Counted from the stretch's first letter, positions 18,003-29,447 are shown. The stretch is DNA of 64,000 nucleotides from Salinispora vitiensis (GCF_000378825.1 NZ_KB900388.1:3226777-3290776); one strand, 5' to 3'. The notes: generated from the letters alone by a model not told the origin. Program-made: numbers and translations.

Positions 18003-19747
18003 GCACCGGCGACGGCGTGCGCACCGGCGACCGCACGAGCACCGGCACCGGCGACCGCACGAGCAGCCGGCTGCGGGTCGGCAACGCCTCCGGCTTCTAC
18101 GGCGACCGCTTCTCCGCCTGGCAGGAGATGCTCGACGGTGGCGAGCTGGACGTACTCACCGGGGACTACCTCGCCGAACTGACCCTGCTCATCCTGGGTC
18201 GGGACCGGATGCGCGACCCCGACCTCGGCTACGCGCGGACCTTCCTGCGTCAACTCGAAGGAACCCTCGGCACCGCACGGGAACGTGGCGTCCGGATCGT
18301 CACCAACGCCGGCGGGCTGAACCCCGCCGGGCTGGCCGCCGCCGTCCGTTCCCTCGCCCAACGGCTCGGGCTCGACCTCAAGGTCGGGTACGTCGAGGGC
18401 GACGCCCTTTCCCGGCCGGACGCGCTGACCGCGAACGCGTACCTCGGGGCGTTCGGGATCGCCGCCGTACTCGACGCCGGTGCCGACGTGGTGGTCACCG
18501 GGCGGGTCACCGACGCCTCCCTGGTGGTCGGGCCGGCGATCGCCCGGTTCGGCTGGGACCGCGGCGACCTGGATGCCCTCGCCGGCGCGACGGTCGCCGG
18601 GCACCTACTCGAATGCGGCACGCAGGTGACCGGGGGCAACTTCAGCTTCTTCACCGAGCTGCCGGACGGTGGGCACCGGCCTGGCTTCCCCCTCGCCGAG
18701 CTGCACGCCGATGGCTCGTCGGTACTCACGAAGCACCCGGGCACCGGGGGCGCGGTCACCGTCGAGACGGTCACCGCCCAGCTCCTGTACGAGGTGGGCG
18801 CGCCGGCCTACCTCGGGCCGGACGTCGTCACCCACCTGGACTCGGTGCGCCTCACCAACGACGGGCCGGACCGGGTCCGGGTATCCGGGGTCCGGGGGAC
18901 GCCACCACCGGAGACGCTCAAGGTCGGTGTCAACAACCTCGGCGGCTTCCGCAACTCGATGACCTTCGTCCTCTGTGGGCTGGACATCCCGGCGAAGGCG
19001 GCCCTGGTCCGCGGCCAGCTGGAGGAGACGGTCGGCAAGGACGGGCTGGAGTTCGTCCTCGCCCGCACCGACCACCCCGACACCGCGGACACCGAGGCGG
19101 CGAGCGCCCTGCTCCACGTCCACCTGCGGGACGGGGACAAGGCGCGGGCCGGCCGGGCCTTCTCCGCCGCGGCGGTGGAGCTGGCCCTGGCCTCGTACCC
19201 GGGATGCACCCTGACCACGCTGCCCGGCGACGCGTCCCCGTACGGGGTTTTCACCGCCGACACGGTTGCGCAGGACGGCGTCGAGCACGTGGCGGTCCTG
19301 CCCGACGGCACCCGCGTACCGATCTCCCCGCCGCCGCTGACGCAGCCGACCCCGACCTCGTCGGGGATGGCGGTGTCGGGCGCGGGCCCCGCCGCGTACC
19401 CAACCCGACGCCGGCCCCTCGGGGAGCTGGTGGGGGCGCGGTCCGGGGACAAGGGGGGCGACGCCAACCTGGGGGTCTGGGCGCGAACCGACGCGAGCTG
19501 GGAGTGGCTACGGGGATGGCTGACCGTGGAGCGCCTCGCCGAGTTGCTGCCGGAGACCGCCCCGCTGACCGTCGAGCGGTACGAGTTGCCGAACCTGCGG
19601 GCGGTCAACTTCATGATCCGAGGGCTGCTCGGGCTGGGGGTGGCGGCCACGACCCGCTTCGATCCACAGGCGAAGGCGCTGGGGGAGCTGCTCCGCTCCC
19701 GCATGGTTCAGATTCCGGCCGAGTTGATCCCGGAGGGGGCATCATGA
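17999..19747 (+). CDS. AtuA-like (acyclic terpene utilisation, DUF1446) protein
   Basis: A 582-residue homologue of AtuA from the Pseudomonas citronellol/geraniol pathway. The main domain (about 25-440) carries VRIVTNAGGLNPAG, VVVTGRVTDASLVVGPA and VTGGNFSFF. A C-terminal AtuA-like module (about 470-582) carries ARSGDKGGDANLGVWAR and LRAVNFMIRGLLG. In Pseudomonas these are separate or fused; here they are fused. The first 20 residues are a TGDRTST repeat encoded by duplicated DNA. ATGA overlaps join it to the genes on both sides. The exact reaction is unresolved; hydration of a glutaconyl-type CoA is one proposal. Confidence 0.87.
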   Translation: MSTGDGVRTGDRTSTGTGDRTSSRLRVGNASGFYGDRFSAWQEMLDGGELDVLTGDYLAELTLLILGRDRMRDPDLGYARTFLRQLEGTLGTARERGVRIVTNAGGLNPAGLAAAVRSLAQRLGLDLKVGYVEGDALSRPDALTANAYLGAFGIAAVLDAGADVVVTGRVTDASLVVGPAIARFGWDRGDLDALAGATVAGHLLECGTQVTGGNFSFFTELPDGGHRPGFPLAELHADGSSVLTKHPGTGGAVTVETVTAQLLYEVGAPAYLGPDVVTHLDSVRLTNDGPDRVRVSGVRGTPPPETLKVGVNNLGGFRNSMTFVLCGLDIPAKAALVRGQLEETVGKDGLEFVLARTDHPDTADTEAASALLHVHLRDGDKARAGRAFSAAAVELALASYPGCTLTTLPGDASPYGVFTADTVAQDGVEHVAVLPDGTRVPISPPPLTQPTPTSSGMAVSGAGPAAYPTRRRPLGELVGARSGDKGGDANLGVWARTDASWEWLRGWLTVERLAELLPETAPLTVERYELPNLRAVNFMIRGLLGLGVAATTRFDPQAKALGELLRSRMVQIPAELIPEGAS

Positions 19748-20912
19748 CGATCCTCGACACCCCGGAACGCCGGCAGCTCCGCGAGCTGACCCGGGCGTTC
19801 ATGGACAAAGAGGTGCTACCACATTTCGATGACTGGGAGCGGGCCGGCGAGGTCCCCCGAGAGCTACACGCCACCGCCGCCAAGGTCGGTCTGCTCGGCA
19901 TCGGCTTCACCGAGGAGGTCGGCGGCAGCGGCGGCGACCTGCTGGACTCGGTCGTCGTCACCGAGGAGATCATCCGTTCCGGCGGCTCCTCCGGGCTGGT
20001 GGCGGCGCTCTTCACGCACGGGATCGCCCTGCCGCACTTGGTGGCCGCCAGCGACCACACCGGGGCGGGAACCGGGTCGGACGACGACGCCGACCTGATC
20101 GCGCGCTTCGTTCGACCGACCCTCGCCGGTGCGATGATCGGCGCACTGGCGGTCACCGAACCGGGGGGCGGCTCGGACGTGGCCGGGCTGCGTACGACGG
20201 CCCGCCGGGACGGGGACCACTACCTGGTGAACGGGGCCAAGGCGTACATCACCAGCGGGCACCGGGCCGACTTCGTGACCATCGCGGTGCGGACCGGCGG
20301 GCCGGGCGCGGAGGGCGTCTCCCTGCTGGTGATCGAGAAGGGCACACCGGGGTTCACCGTCGGCCGCCGGATGGAGAAGCTCGGCTGGCACTGCTCGGAC
20401 ACCGCGGAGCTCTCCTTCGCCGATGTCCGGGTGCCGGTGACGAACCTGGTCGGCGCGGAGAACACCGGCTTCCTCGCCATCATGCAGAACTTCGCCGCCG
20501 AGCGGGTCTCCCTGGCCACCCAGGCGTACGCGACGGCGCAGCGCTGCGTGGAGCTGACGCTGAGCTGGTGCCGGGACCGGGAGACCTTCGGCCGCCCGCT
20601 GGCGAGCCGGCAGCTCGTCCGGCACCGGCTCGCCGAGATGCACACCCGCGCCGAGTCGGCCCGCGCCCACGTGCTCGAGGTGGCGGCCCGGGTCGCTGCC
20701 GGGGAGATGGTGATGACGGAGGTGGCGATGGCCAAGAACACCGCCGTCGCCGCCTGCGCCGAGGTGGTCGACGCCGCGTTGCAGCTGCACGGCGGCTTCG
20801 GCTACCTGCGCGACTCCGAGGTGGAGCGGCACTACCGAGACCAGCGCATCCTCGGCATCGGCGGCGGCGCCACCGAGATCATGAACGAGATCATCGCGAA
20901 GGGCATGGGGCT

Positions 20913-20916
<4 letters not shown>
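19744..20916 (+). CDS. Acyl-CoA dehydrogenase, isovaleryl/long-branched type
   Basis: FAD enzyme of 390 residues that introduces an alpha-beta double bond. Family segments include ALAVTEPGGGSDVAGLRTTA, VNGAKAYITSG, LGWHCSDTAELSFADVRVP and QLHGGFGYLRDSEVERHYRD. Glu253 in AAERVSLA occupies the catalytic position used by isovaleryl-CoA and long-chain dehydrogenases. The usual short-chain catalytic site near the C-terminus (IYEGT) reads IGGGA here. This supports a branched-chain substrate. ATGA overlap upstream and GTGA overlap downstream couple its translation. Confidence 0.93.
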
Positions 20917-22514
<1,598 letters not shown>

Positions 22515-22572
22515 TAGCCACACCGCACAGTCAGGCCGGTCCCAAGTCGCGAACGAAGGAGACGCAGCGCGG

Positions 22573-24582
22573 ATGATCAGCAGACTTCTGGTCGCCAACC
22601 GGGGCGAGATCGCCCGCCGGATCTTCACCACCTGCCGGGCACTCGGGATCGAGACGGTCGCCGTGCACTCCGACGCGGACGCCGAGGCGCCCTTCGTCGC
22701 CGAGGCCGACCACGCCGTCCGGCTGCCCGGGAACACACCCGCCGAGACGTACCTGCGGATCGACCTCGTCCTGGCCGCGGCCCGGCGGGCCGGGGCCGAC
22801 GCCGTCCATCCGGGCTACGGCTTCCTCGCCGAGAACGCCGAGTTCGCCACGGCGGTCACCGACGCCGGGCTGGCCTGGGTCGGGCCACCGGCGAAGGCGA
22901 TCGCCGCGATGGGGGACAAGCTGGCGGCGAAGACGCTGCTCGCCGAGGCCGGCGTCCCCATGCTGCCCAGCTGGACCGACGCCGACCAGGTCAACGGCTT
23001 CCCGGTGCTGGTGAAGGCGGCCGCCGGAGGTGGTGGGCGGGGCATGCGGGTGGTCCGCACCGCCGACGGTCTCGCCGACGCCATCGCCAGCGCCCGCCGC
23101 GAGGCGGCCTCCGCCTTCGGCGACGGCACCGTCTTCATCGAGCGGTACGTCGAACGCGGCCGGCACGTCGAGGTGCAGATCCTGGGCGACCAGTTCGGGA
23201 CGGTGGTGGCCCTGGGGGCGCGGGACTGCTCGATCCAACGCCGGCATCAGAAGATCGTCGAGGAGGCGCCGGGCGTACTCGCGCCTGAGGTACGCCAGCG
23301 GCTCCACGCGGCGGCGGTGGCCGCCGGCCGGGCGGTCGACTACCTCGGTGCGGGCACCGTCGAATTCCTGCTCGCCTCGGACGGGGAGATCTACTTCCTG
23401 GAGATGAACACCCGCCTGCAGGTGGAGCATCCGGTGACCGAGCTGACCACCGGCCTGGACCTGGTCCGCCTGCAACTACTCGTCGCCGAGGGCAACCCGC
23501 TGCCGATCGACACGACCCCACCGGCCACCGGGCACGCCATCGAGGTACGCCTCTGCGCCGAGGAACCCGCCCACGGGTACCGGCCGGCGACGGGCACCCT
23601 GCACCGGTTCGCGGTCCCCGGGGTGTCGGCCGAGTTCGGGCCGTTGACCGGGGCCGGCCTGCGGCTGGACTCCGGCGTCACGGACGGCTCGGTGGTGGGC
23701 GTCCACTACGACTCGATGCTCGCGAAGGTGATGGCCTGGGCACCCACCCGGGGCGAGGCGGCCCGCGCGCTGGCCGGCGCGCTGGCCCGGGCCGAGCTGC
23801 ACGGGGTCGCCACCAACCGCGATCAGCTGGTCCGCATCCTGCGCAGCCCGGAGTTCGCCGCCGTCGACCTCGACACCGGCTTCCTGGACCGGCACCCCGA
23901 GGTGCTCGCGCCGCTGGTCTCCGCCGGTGAGCTGCCGGTGGTCGCGGTGGCGGCGGCGCTCGCCTCGGCCGCCGACCGCCGGGCCGCCGCCCCGGTGCTG
24001 GCCGGGCTCCCCTCGGGTTGGCGCAACGTGCCCGCCTTCGCGCAGGTCACCCGCTACGCCAGCGCGGACGGCGACGAGATCGAGGTGCGCTACCGCCTGG
24101 ACCGCCGCGGCGCGCTCGTCGAGTGGACGGTGGACGGCGGTCCGCCCGCCGGCGACGCCGCTGCGGACGCGGCACCGGCCCTCGCCCTGGTCGAGGCGCA
24201 CCCGGACCGGGTGGTGCTGGAGGTCGCCGGGGTACGCCGGACCTACCGCGTACACCGGGCGGGGGCGGAGGTCTTCGTGGACGGCCCGGACGGGGCGGTG
24301 AGCCTCACCGAGCTGCCCCGCTTCCCGCTCCCCGGCGCGGAGCTGGCGGCCGGGTCGCTGCTCGCGCCGCTGCCCGGCACGGTGACCCGGGTGCAGGTCG
24401 AGCTCGGCCAGCGGGTCGCCGCCGGTGACCTGCTGCTGACCCTGGAAGCAATGAAGCTGGAACACCCCGTGCTCGCCCCCACCGACGGCGTCGTCGCCGA
24501 GCTACCGGTGTCCACCGGCGGCCAGGTCGAGACCGGCGCCGTACTGGCCGTGGTCAACCCCGACGAGGAGACACAGTCATGA
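22573..24582 (+). CDS. Acyl-CoA carboxylase alpha subunit (biotin carboxylase-BCCP)
   Basis: Biotin carboxylase and biotin carrier in one 669-residue chain, as in methylcrotonyl-CoA or geranyl-CoA carboxylase. It has the N-terminal LLVANRGEIARRI, ATP-grasp segments VKAAAGGGGRGMRVV, RHVEVQILGD and YFLEMNTRLQVEHPVTE, and the biotinyl motif LEAMKLEH with Lys628. ATG at 22573 is preceded by AAGGAGA at 22556-22562; this start gives the conserved MISRLLVANRGE. Its stop overlaps the last gene of the operon. It may carboxylate 3-methylcrotonyl-CoA, geranyl-CoA or a related substrate; the sequence alone does not say. Confidence 0.94.
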   Translation: MISRLLVANRGEIARRIFTTCRALGIETVAVHSDADAEAPFVAEADHAVRLPGNTPAETYLRIDLVLAAARRAGADAVHPGYGFLAENAEFATAVTDAGLAWVGPPAKAIAAMGDKLAAKTLLAEAGVPMLPSWTDADQVNGFPVLVKAAAGGGGRGMRVVRTADGLADAIASARREAASAFGDGTVFIERYVERGRHVEVQILGDQFGTVVALGARDCSIQRRHQKIVEEAPGVLAPEVRQRLHAAAVAAGRAVDYLGAGTVEFLLASDGEIYFLEMNTRLQVEHPVTELTTGLDLVRLQLLVAEGNPLPIDTTPPATGHAIEVRLCAEEPAHGYRPATGTLHRFAVPGVSAEFGPLTGAGLRLDSGVTDGSVVGVHYDSMLAKVMAWAPTRGEAARALAGALARAELHGVATNRDQLVRILRSPEFAAVDLDTGFLDRHPEVLAPLVSAGELPVVAVAAALASAADRRAAAPVLAGLPSGWRNVPAFAQVTRYASADGDEIEVRYRLDRRGALVEWTVDGGPPAGDAAADAAPALALVEAHPDRVVLEVAGVRRTYRVHRAGAEVFVDGPDGAVSLTELPRFPLPGAELAAGSLLAPLPGTVTRVQVELGQRVAAGDLLLTLEAMKLEHPVLAPTDGVVAELPVSTGGQVETGAVLAVVNPDEETQS

Positions 24583-25742
24583 ACTTCGACCCCACCCCCG
24601 AGCAGGAGCAGCTCCGCGACGCCGTACGGGCGCTGGGCAAGCAGTACGGCCACCGGTACTTCGTCGAGAAGGCCAAGGCCGGCGAACGCACCACCGAACT
24701 GTGGAACGAAGCCGGCGGGTTGGGCTACCTCGGCGTGAACATCCCGACCGAGTACGGCGGCGGGGGCGGCGGCATCACCGAACTCGCCATCGTCTGCGAG
24801 GAGTTGGCCGCCTCCGGTTGCCCGCTGCTGCTGCTGGTGGTCTCTCCCGCCATCGTCGCGACGATCATCACGCGGCACGGCACCGAGGAGCAGCGCAAAC
24901 GCCACCTTCCCGGCATCGCCGACGGCTCCCAGCGGATCGCCTTCGCGATCACCGAGCCGGACGCCGGGTCGAACTTCCACCGGCTCGGCACGGTGGCCCG
25001 TCGGGACGGCGACGACTGGTTGATCTCCGGCCGCAAGTGCTACATCTCCGGCGTCGACCAGGCGGGGCACGTACTGGTGGTGGCGCGGTCCGAGGACGCC
25101 ACGACCGGCAAACTGAAGCCGGCGCTGTTCCTCGTACCGACGGACGCGGCGGGGTTGACCTACTCCAAGCTGGACATGGAGATCCTCTCCCCGGAGGACC
25201 AGTTCCTGCTCTTCCTCGACGACGTACGGGTGCCGGCGGAGGCGTTGGTCGGTGAGTCCCTGGACGCCGGCCTGCCGGCGCTCTTCGCTGGACTGAACCC
25301 GGAGCGGATCACGATCGGCGCGATGAGTGTCGGCTCCGGCCGGTACGCGCTCGAACGCGCCTCGGAGTACACGGCGACCCGGAAGGTGTGGGGTGGGCGG
25401 TCGATCGGCTCCCACCAGGGGGTGTCGCATCCCCTGGCCCACGCGGCGGTGCAGGTGGAGTTGGCCCGGCTGATGGTCCAGAAGGCGGCGGTGCTCTACG
25501 ACGCCGGGCGGGACCTGGAGGCGGGGGTCGCCGGCAACATGGCCAAGTACGCCTCCGGGGACGCGGCGGCGCTGGCCGTGGACACGGCGATCCAGGCCCA
25601 CGGCGGGGCCGGCATGACCACCGAGTACGGGGTGGCGACGCTGCTCGGGGCTTCCCGGGCCGGGCGGATCGCCCCGGTCACCCGGGAGATGATCCTGAAC
25701 TTCGTGGCCCAGCACGTCCTCGGCCAGGAGAAGTCGTACTGA
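24579..25742 (+). CDS. Acyl-CoA dehydrogenase (second of the operon)
   Basis: FAD-dependent dehydrogenase of 387 residues with AFAITEPDAGSNFHRLGT, ISGRKCYISG and the C-terminal QAHGGAGMTTEYG. Glu242 in NPERITIG again matches the isovaleryl/long-chain catalytic position, and the short-chain position lacks Glu. Two dehydrogenases with one carboxylase suggest sequential oxidation of a branched chain, for example citronellyl-CoA then a shorter product, or Leu/isovalerate catabolism. It is the last gene of the operon and is followed by a perfect bidirectional hairpin. Confidence 0.93.
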   Translation: MNFDPTPEQEQLRDAVRALGKQYGHRYFVEKAKAGERTTELWNEAGGLGYLGVNIPTEYGGGGGGITELAIVCEELAASGCPLLLLVVSPAIVATIITRHGTEEQRKRHLPGIADGSQRIAFAITEPDAGSNFHRLGTVARRDGDDWLISGRKCYISGVDQAGHVLVVARSEDATTGKLKPALFLVPTDAAGLTYSKLDMEILSPEDQFLLFLDDVRVPAEALVGESLDAGLPALFAGLNPERITIGAMSVGSGRYALERASEYTATRKVWGGRSIGSHQGVSHPLAHAAVQVELARLMVQKAAVLYDAGRDLEAGVAGNMAKYASGDAAALAVDTAIQAHGGAGMTTEYGVATLLGASRAGRIAPVTREMILNFVAQHVLGQEKSY

Positions 25743-25795
25743 CCTAGGGCCACGCTACGGCGACCGGGTCCATCCCGTGACCGTCGCCGACGCGC

Positions 25796-25830
25796 GGAGC
25801 GGGCCGCCAGGACATCTGGCGGCCCGCTCC
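25796..25830. terminator. Bidirectional terminator between the acyl-CoA operon and the S1 protease
   Basis: A perfect 15-base inverted repeat (25796-25810 and 25816-25830, arm GGAGCGGGCCGCCAG) with a 5-base loop GACAT lies between two convergent stops. It can serve both strands. Confidence 0.88.
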
Positions 25831-25835
25831 ACCGG

Positions 25836-26954
25836 TCAGTAGAGCTCCACGCCGTACTCGTCCAGCACCTCTCCGATCGGCTGGTAGAAGGACCAGCTGG
25901 CGGTCGGGATCAGGCACAGAATGACGCCACCGGAGGTCATGCCGAGTGCGGTGTTGCCGGCGAAGAGCGGGCCACCGCTGTCGCCCTTCTGGCTGCAGAT
26001 GTCCGTGCCGATCAGGCCTTCCACCACGTCGTCCTCGCCGTCTTCGCCCCGGTAGACGGCGGTGGCGTCCACCTGGGTCACCTCGCCGCTGAGCAGCCCC
26101 GAGGTGCTGCCGTACTGCTCAACCGACTGGCCCACGTACGCTTCGCCGTGGTCGTAGATGGGCCGAGCATTACCGTCGCCGAGAGTGACCATGCCCCAGT
26201 CCTGCGCTTCGCTCCCGGTCCAGATGAGGCCGTAGTCGTCTCCGGGGAAGCTGCTGTCGAGGTCGTAACCCAGCAGATTCTTGTCTGGATCGGAGGGGTC
26301 CGGAAGGTCCGTGTACCACCTGGCCAAGCTTCCGTCGGTGCAGTGGCCGGCGGTGAGGGAGAAGAACGCAGACCGGTCAGAATTGGTGACGTTGAACCCT
26401 AGACTGCACCTGAAGTCGGAGCTGTATATCGCCTCCCCACCCAGCGCCAGGGCGCTCAGGTCACCATTCATGGCCTCCAGGCGGAGCGCGCCATCGGCAT
26501 CGTCGGCCACGCCCCGAAGCGTCTCGAGCTCTTCGTCGGTGACAGTCGTGTCGTAGCCGAGCGCGACTTGGTTGGCGACCGGGTCAACCCACCAGGAAGT
26601 GCCCGGGATCCCCATCTCCTTCAGCGTGGCCCGGATGCCACGGAGCTGTTTCGCATCCCGGTTCACCCGCTTCGCCTGCACCCCCTGCGCACTGACCTGC
26701 TGGGCCGCCGCGTCGTCGGTGACCGTGACGACGAACTCGCCGTCGTCGTCGAGGTACATGCCGGGGGCCCGGTCCCCGAGGAGATCGACCAGGCGCTCGG
26801 CGACCTCCGGAGACGGGGGCGCGGCGAGTGCGGAGGCGGGAGACGGGGGCGCGGGGGCGGCCTGAGTGGGTACGCCCAGCAGCACGCCGGCGGCCAGGGT
26901 TCCGGCCGCGGCGGCGGCGGCAACCCGCTTGCGCGAGGAGCTTGAGGGTTTCAC
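25836..26954 (-). CDS. Secreted S1-family (streptogrisin/alpha-lytic-like) serine protease precursor
   Basis: Exported chymotrypsin-type protease of 372 residues. It has a signal peptide (about 1-33), a proregion (about 34-175) and a mature domain. The triad is H204 in TAGHC, D240 in DDYGLIW and S326 in GDSGGPL; Cys183/Cys205 and Cys320 with a later Cys can form the usual disulfides. GTG at 26954 is chosen because GGGAGG lies 9 bases upstream on the minus strand; the frame is open to 27026. It is probably a nutritional exoprotease. It stands alone between a terminator and the nucleotidyltransferase gene. Confidence 0.94.
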   Translation of the reverse strand: MKPSSSSRKRVAAAAAAGTLAAGVLLGVPTQAAPAPPSPASALAAPPSPEVAERLVDLLGDRAPGMYLDDDGEFVVTVTDDAAAQQVSAQGVQAKRVNRDAKQLRGIRATLKEMGIPGTSWWVDPVANQVALGYDTTVTDEELETLRGVADDADGALRLEAMNGDLSALALGGEAIYSSDFRCSLGFNVTNSDRSAFFSLTAGHCTDGSLARWYTDLPDPSDPDKNLLGYDLDSSFPGDDYGLIWTGSEAQDWGMVTLGDGNARPIYDHGEAYVGQSVEQYGSTSGLLSGEVTQVDATAVYRGEDGEDDVVEGLIGTDICSQKGDSGGPLFAGNTALGMTSGGVILCLIPTASWSFYQPIGEVLDEYGVELY

Positions 26955-27081
26955 TGAGTAAACCTCCCGAAAGTGGGCAAGAGCGATAGGCCACCCCATG
27001 TTTGCGCATACGTGAATATTTATCAACCGGGATCTCAGTCGACCGAAGAGCTAGCGGGGAGGCGGGCGTCGCGGCCGCCGC

Positions 27082-27504
27082 TCAGCTCCCGCACGCGACC
27101 GACAGCCGGGCCAACACACCGGCCGGATCGTGCACGATGCGGTGCCCGTCACCGACGACTCGGCGCGTGCCCGGGTCGACCGGGCCGGTGTCTGCCCAAC
27201 TCACCGGCGCGACGCCGATCTCCACCACCAACCCCGATGGGCGTCGCACGCGGACCTCCCGGAGCGGGCCCCACTCAGCCAACCGGACCACCTCGCCACC
27301 GAGCAGACCGGTCCACACTTCCGCCGCGGAATAACGGGCCTGATCCGTCAGAACCACGATGTCGACGTCGGAGTCCATCCGCGCAGCCCCGCGCGCCCAC
27401 GAGCCGACCACCACCACCCCGCGCACCTCCGCGCACCCGGTCGCCCACCCGACCACCACGTCGAGAACCGAACGAACCTCCCGCGAACGCGCCTGGGTCA
27501 CCAC
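27082..27504 (-). CDS. Minimal nucleotidyltransferase-domain protein
   Basis: A 140-residue protein of the pol-beta/MNT nucleotidyltransferase superfamily. The active-site signature GSWARGAARMDSDVDIVVL includes both metal-binding aspartates; a further acidic residue is expected in the EIGVAPVSW strand. Such small transferases occur as antitoxins paired with HEPN proteins or as adenylyltransferases, but no HEPN partner is adjacent. The frame is open to 27549. GTG at 27504 is preferred because TAGACT lies 7 bases before it, the spacing of a leaderless transcript. Specific function is unknown. Confidence 0.7.
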   Translation of the reverse strand: MVTQARSREVRSVLDVVVGWATGCAEVRGVVVVGSWARGAARMDSDVDIVVLTDQARYSAAEVWTGLLGGEVVRLAEWGPLREVRVRRPSGLVVEIGVAPVSWADTGPVDPGTRRVVGDGHRIVHDPAGVLARLSVACGS

Positions 27505-27511
27505 GGGACGG

Positions 27512-27517
27512 AGTCTA
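27512..27517 (-). promoter_or_regulatory. Candidate -10 box for a leaderless nucleotidyltransferase mRNA
   Basis: TAGACT on the minus strand is separated by 7 bases from the GTG at 27504. No good -35 hexamer is seen. The spacing would place the transcript start at the start codon, a common actinobacterial arrangement. Confidence 0.4.
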
Positions 27518-27711
27518 GATACCCCCCCTCCAACCCATCGATGATTCACTGCCCACCGGTCAGGCCAGTATCGCTGCCAGCCCGGAGCGTGTTTACACTG
27601 GACCGCTGTCCCGGACCGTTGTATGGGTTGGCTGCGTCGGCCATCATGCTGAATGTTTGCTCGCTACCCAGTCGAGATTGATTTACGACAGAATCTGGGG
27701 GGCTTCGTCAC

Positions 27712-28230
27712 GTGCCGAACCGAGACCTTGAACAATACTGCGCTGAGCAGGTGCAGCGCCTGGTGCGCGATGTGGGGATCCCTCGTCCGTTCGTCCTCAG
27801 CGTCTTCCTCGACCAGTTCGCCCAGTGGCGCGGGCGTCGCATCGAACTATGGCCCTTCGACCATATTCCGAGGGGAATGTGCGGATTGTGGCTTGGATTC
27901 CCCGACCACGATGTCATCGCCTACTCGAGAGCCACACCATTACATAGCGAACACATCATTTTGCATGAAGTCGGGCATATGCTGTGCAACCACAAGGGAA
28001 CTGCGAGTGTCGGCGACGACCTGGTCCGCCTCCTGCCCAACCTGAACCCAGCATTGATAAGCAAGGTCCTGGGCAGGACCTCCTACTCCGACATCGAGGA
28101 ACAGGAGGCCGAACTAATCGCCACGCTCATCGCCAAAAAGGCAGCGGGTGGCCGCCCACGCCGACGCTCGGCAACGACCCCTGGGTTAGCCCCGGAGCTT
28201 GACCGCCTGCGATCCACGTTCGAGGAGTGA
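27712..28230 (+). CDS. ImmA/IrrE-type metallopeptidase domain protein
   Basis: A 172-residue cytoplasmic protein with the zinc motif HEVGH (85-89, in SEHIILHEVGHMLCNH) and a downstream acidic helix EEQEAELIA (about 129-137) supplying a third ligand. This is the ImmA/IrrE family, whose studied members cleave HTH repressors to switch on phage-like or stress genes. GTG at 27712 follows a G-rich SD-like run. The gene overlaps or abuts the membrane-protein gene downstream. Its probable partner is inferred from context: the HTH protein encoded 1.3 kb away on the other strand. Such genes are often labelled toxin components; there is no evidence of toxicity here. Confidence 0.85.
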   Translation: MPNRDLEQYCAEQVQRLVRDVGIPRPFVLSVFLDQFAQWRGRRIELWPFDHIPRGMCGLWLGFPDHDVIAYSRATPLHSEHIILHEVGHMLCNHKGTASVGDDLVRLLPNLNPALISKVLGRTSYSDIEEQEAELIATLIAKKAAGGRPRRRSATTPGLAPELDRLRSTFEE

Positions 28231-28232
28231 TC

Positions 28233-29447
28233 ATGGCGGCACAACGGGCCATCATGATCATTGCTGGGGTGGCTTCGATCATGGCAGGGCTGTGGAAGAT
28301 CCGAGCCGTACGGCGACAGCCGGATTCTCCAAGCATCAGGGCGTTGTGCCTGGGGCTGCTCGCCTTCGGCCTGTCGTTCCTGGTCATGGCGCCACCACAT
28401 CGGATCATCATCAGCGAACTGCTAGCCGTACCCAACATCGGGCGCCTGCTCGGCAACCTCCTGACGTTGGCCGCGGCCGGGGCGATGCAGATCATGATGC
28501 TGCACCTGGTGCATCCGACCGAGCGCGCCCGCCCCCGCGTCCGAGCCCGGCTGATTGTGCTGGTCGGAATCGCAGTGATCATGACGACGCTGTTGTTGAC
28601 GGCGGACACCGAGAACGAGATCAATTTCGTCAAGCGGTACGCGACCCACACCCCGGTCGTGATCTACCAACTGCTGTACCCCAGCTTCCTGGCCGTGGCC
28701 GTCGTGGACCTCATCCAGCTGTCGATCCGGTACTCCCGGCACGTCACCTCGACGTTGAAGACCGGGCTGCGGATGGTCGCCGCCGGCGGCGTGATCTTCG
28801 GCTTCCACACCATCTACAAGCTGAGCCTGATCGTCGCGCCGTGGGCGGGCTGGACCGTGCCGGGTGACGAGTCAGCCATCGCAACGACGTTGGCGGCCAG
28901 CGGCGGAGTGCTGGTCGCGGGTGGCACCACCCTGCCGGTGTGGGGGCCCCGCGTGCTGCTGCCGTGGCGGTGGCAACGCCAATACCGGGCGTACCGTCGA
29001 CTTGAGCCGTTGTGGCACCAGCTATCCACGGCGATTCCCGAAATCGTGCTCTCCCCGGTCGGTGTTTCCCGACCCTGGAATGTCGACATTCGCCTCTACC
29101 GCCGAGTCATCGAGATTCGCGACGCCCAGCTACTCCTGGAGCCGCTCGCCGATCAGGAGGCGGTCGCCGAGGCGGCGGTCGACGCGCGCCAGCGGGGCCT
29201 GACCGGGGACCACGCGCAGGCGTACGTCGATGCGGTCACCCTGGTCACCGCCCTGGCCCATTGGCAGAGCGACAAAGCTGGCAGCCCATCGTCAAATCCG
29301 CCCGAGAAATCCGCAGGCGACGCCAGCCTGACCAGGGATGTTCGATACCTCGAGTTGGTTGCCAGGGCATTCCTTCCCCTGGCGCGCTCGGCTCCGGCGC
29401 GCACTCCCAGTCCCGCCGGGCCACCTCGTAGCCTCGGCATGGGCTGA
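28233..29447 (+). CDS. Seven-helix membrane protein, MAB_1171c-like
   Basis: A 404-residue membrane protein. About seven hydrophobic helices are predicted by eye in the first 245 residues, followed by a polar cytoplasmic-type C-terminal region of about 160 residues. It resembles the actinobacterial MAB_1171c family, usually found next to ImmA/IrrE genes. GAGGAG at 28222-28227 suits ATG 28233; a GTG at 28227 overlapping the previous stop is the alternative. The family is named a putative transporter, but the 7-helix plus cytoplasmic domain layout would also suit a receptor that controls the adjacent metallopeptidase. That role is inference. Confidence 0.75.
   Translation: MAAQRAIMIIAGVASIMAGLWKIRAVRRQPDSPSIRALCLGLLAFGLSFLVMAPPHRIIISELLAVPNIGRLLGNLLTLAAAGAMQIMMLHLVHPTERARPRVRARLIVLVGIAVIMTTLLLTADTENEINFVKRYATHTPVVIYQLLYPSFLAVAVVDLIQLSIRYSRHVTSTLKTGLRMVAAGGVIFGFHTIYKLSLIVAPWAGWTVPGDESAIATTLAASGGVLVAGGTTLPVWGPRVLLPWRWQRQYRAYRRLEPLWHQLSTAIPEIVLSPVGVSRPWNVDIRLYRRVIEIRDAQLLLEPLADQEAVAEAAVDARQRGLTGDHAQAYVDAVTLVTALAHWQSDKAGSPSSNPPEKSAGDASLTRDVRYLELVARAFLPLARSAPARTPSPAGPPRSLGMG

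Noticed and set aside
17923..19743. Upstream extension of the first acyl-CoA dehydrogenase frame
   Set aside because: This part overlaps the AtuA-like gene in another frame; the ATGA overlap at 19744 sets the start.
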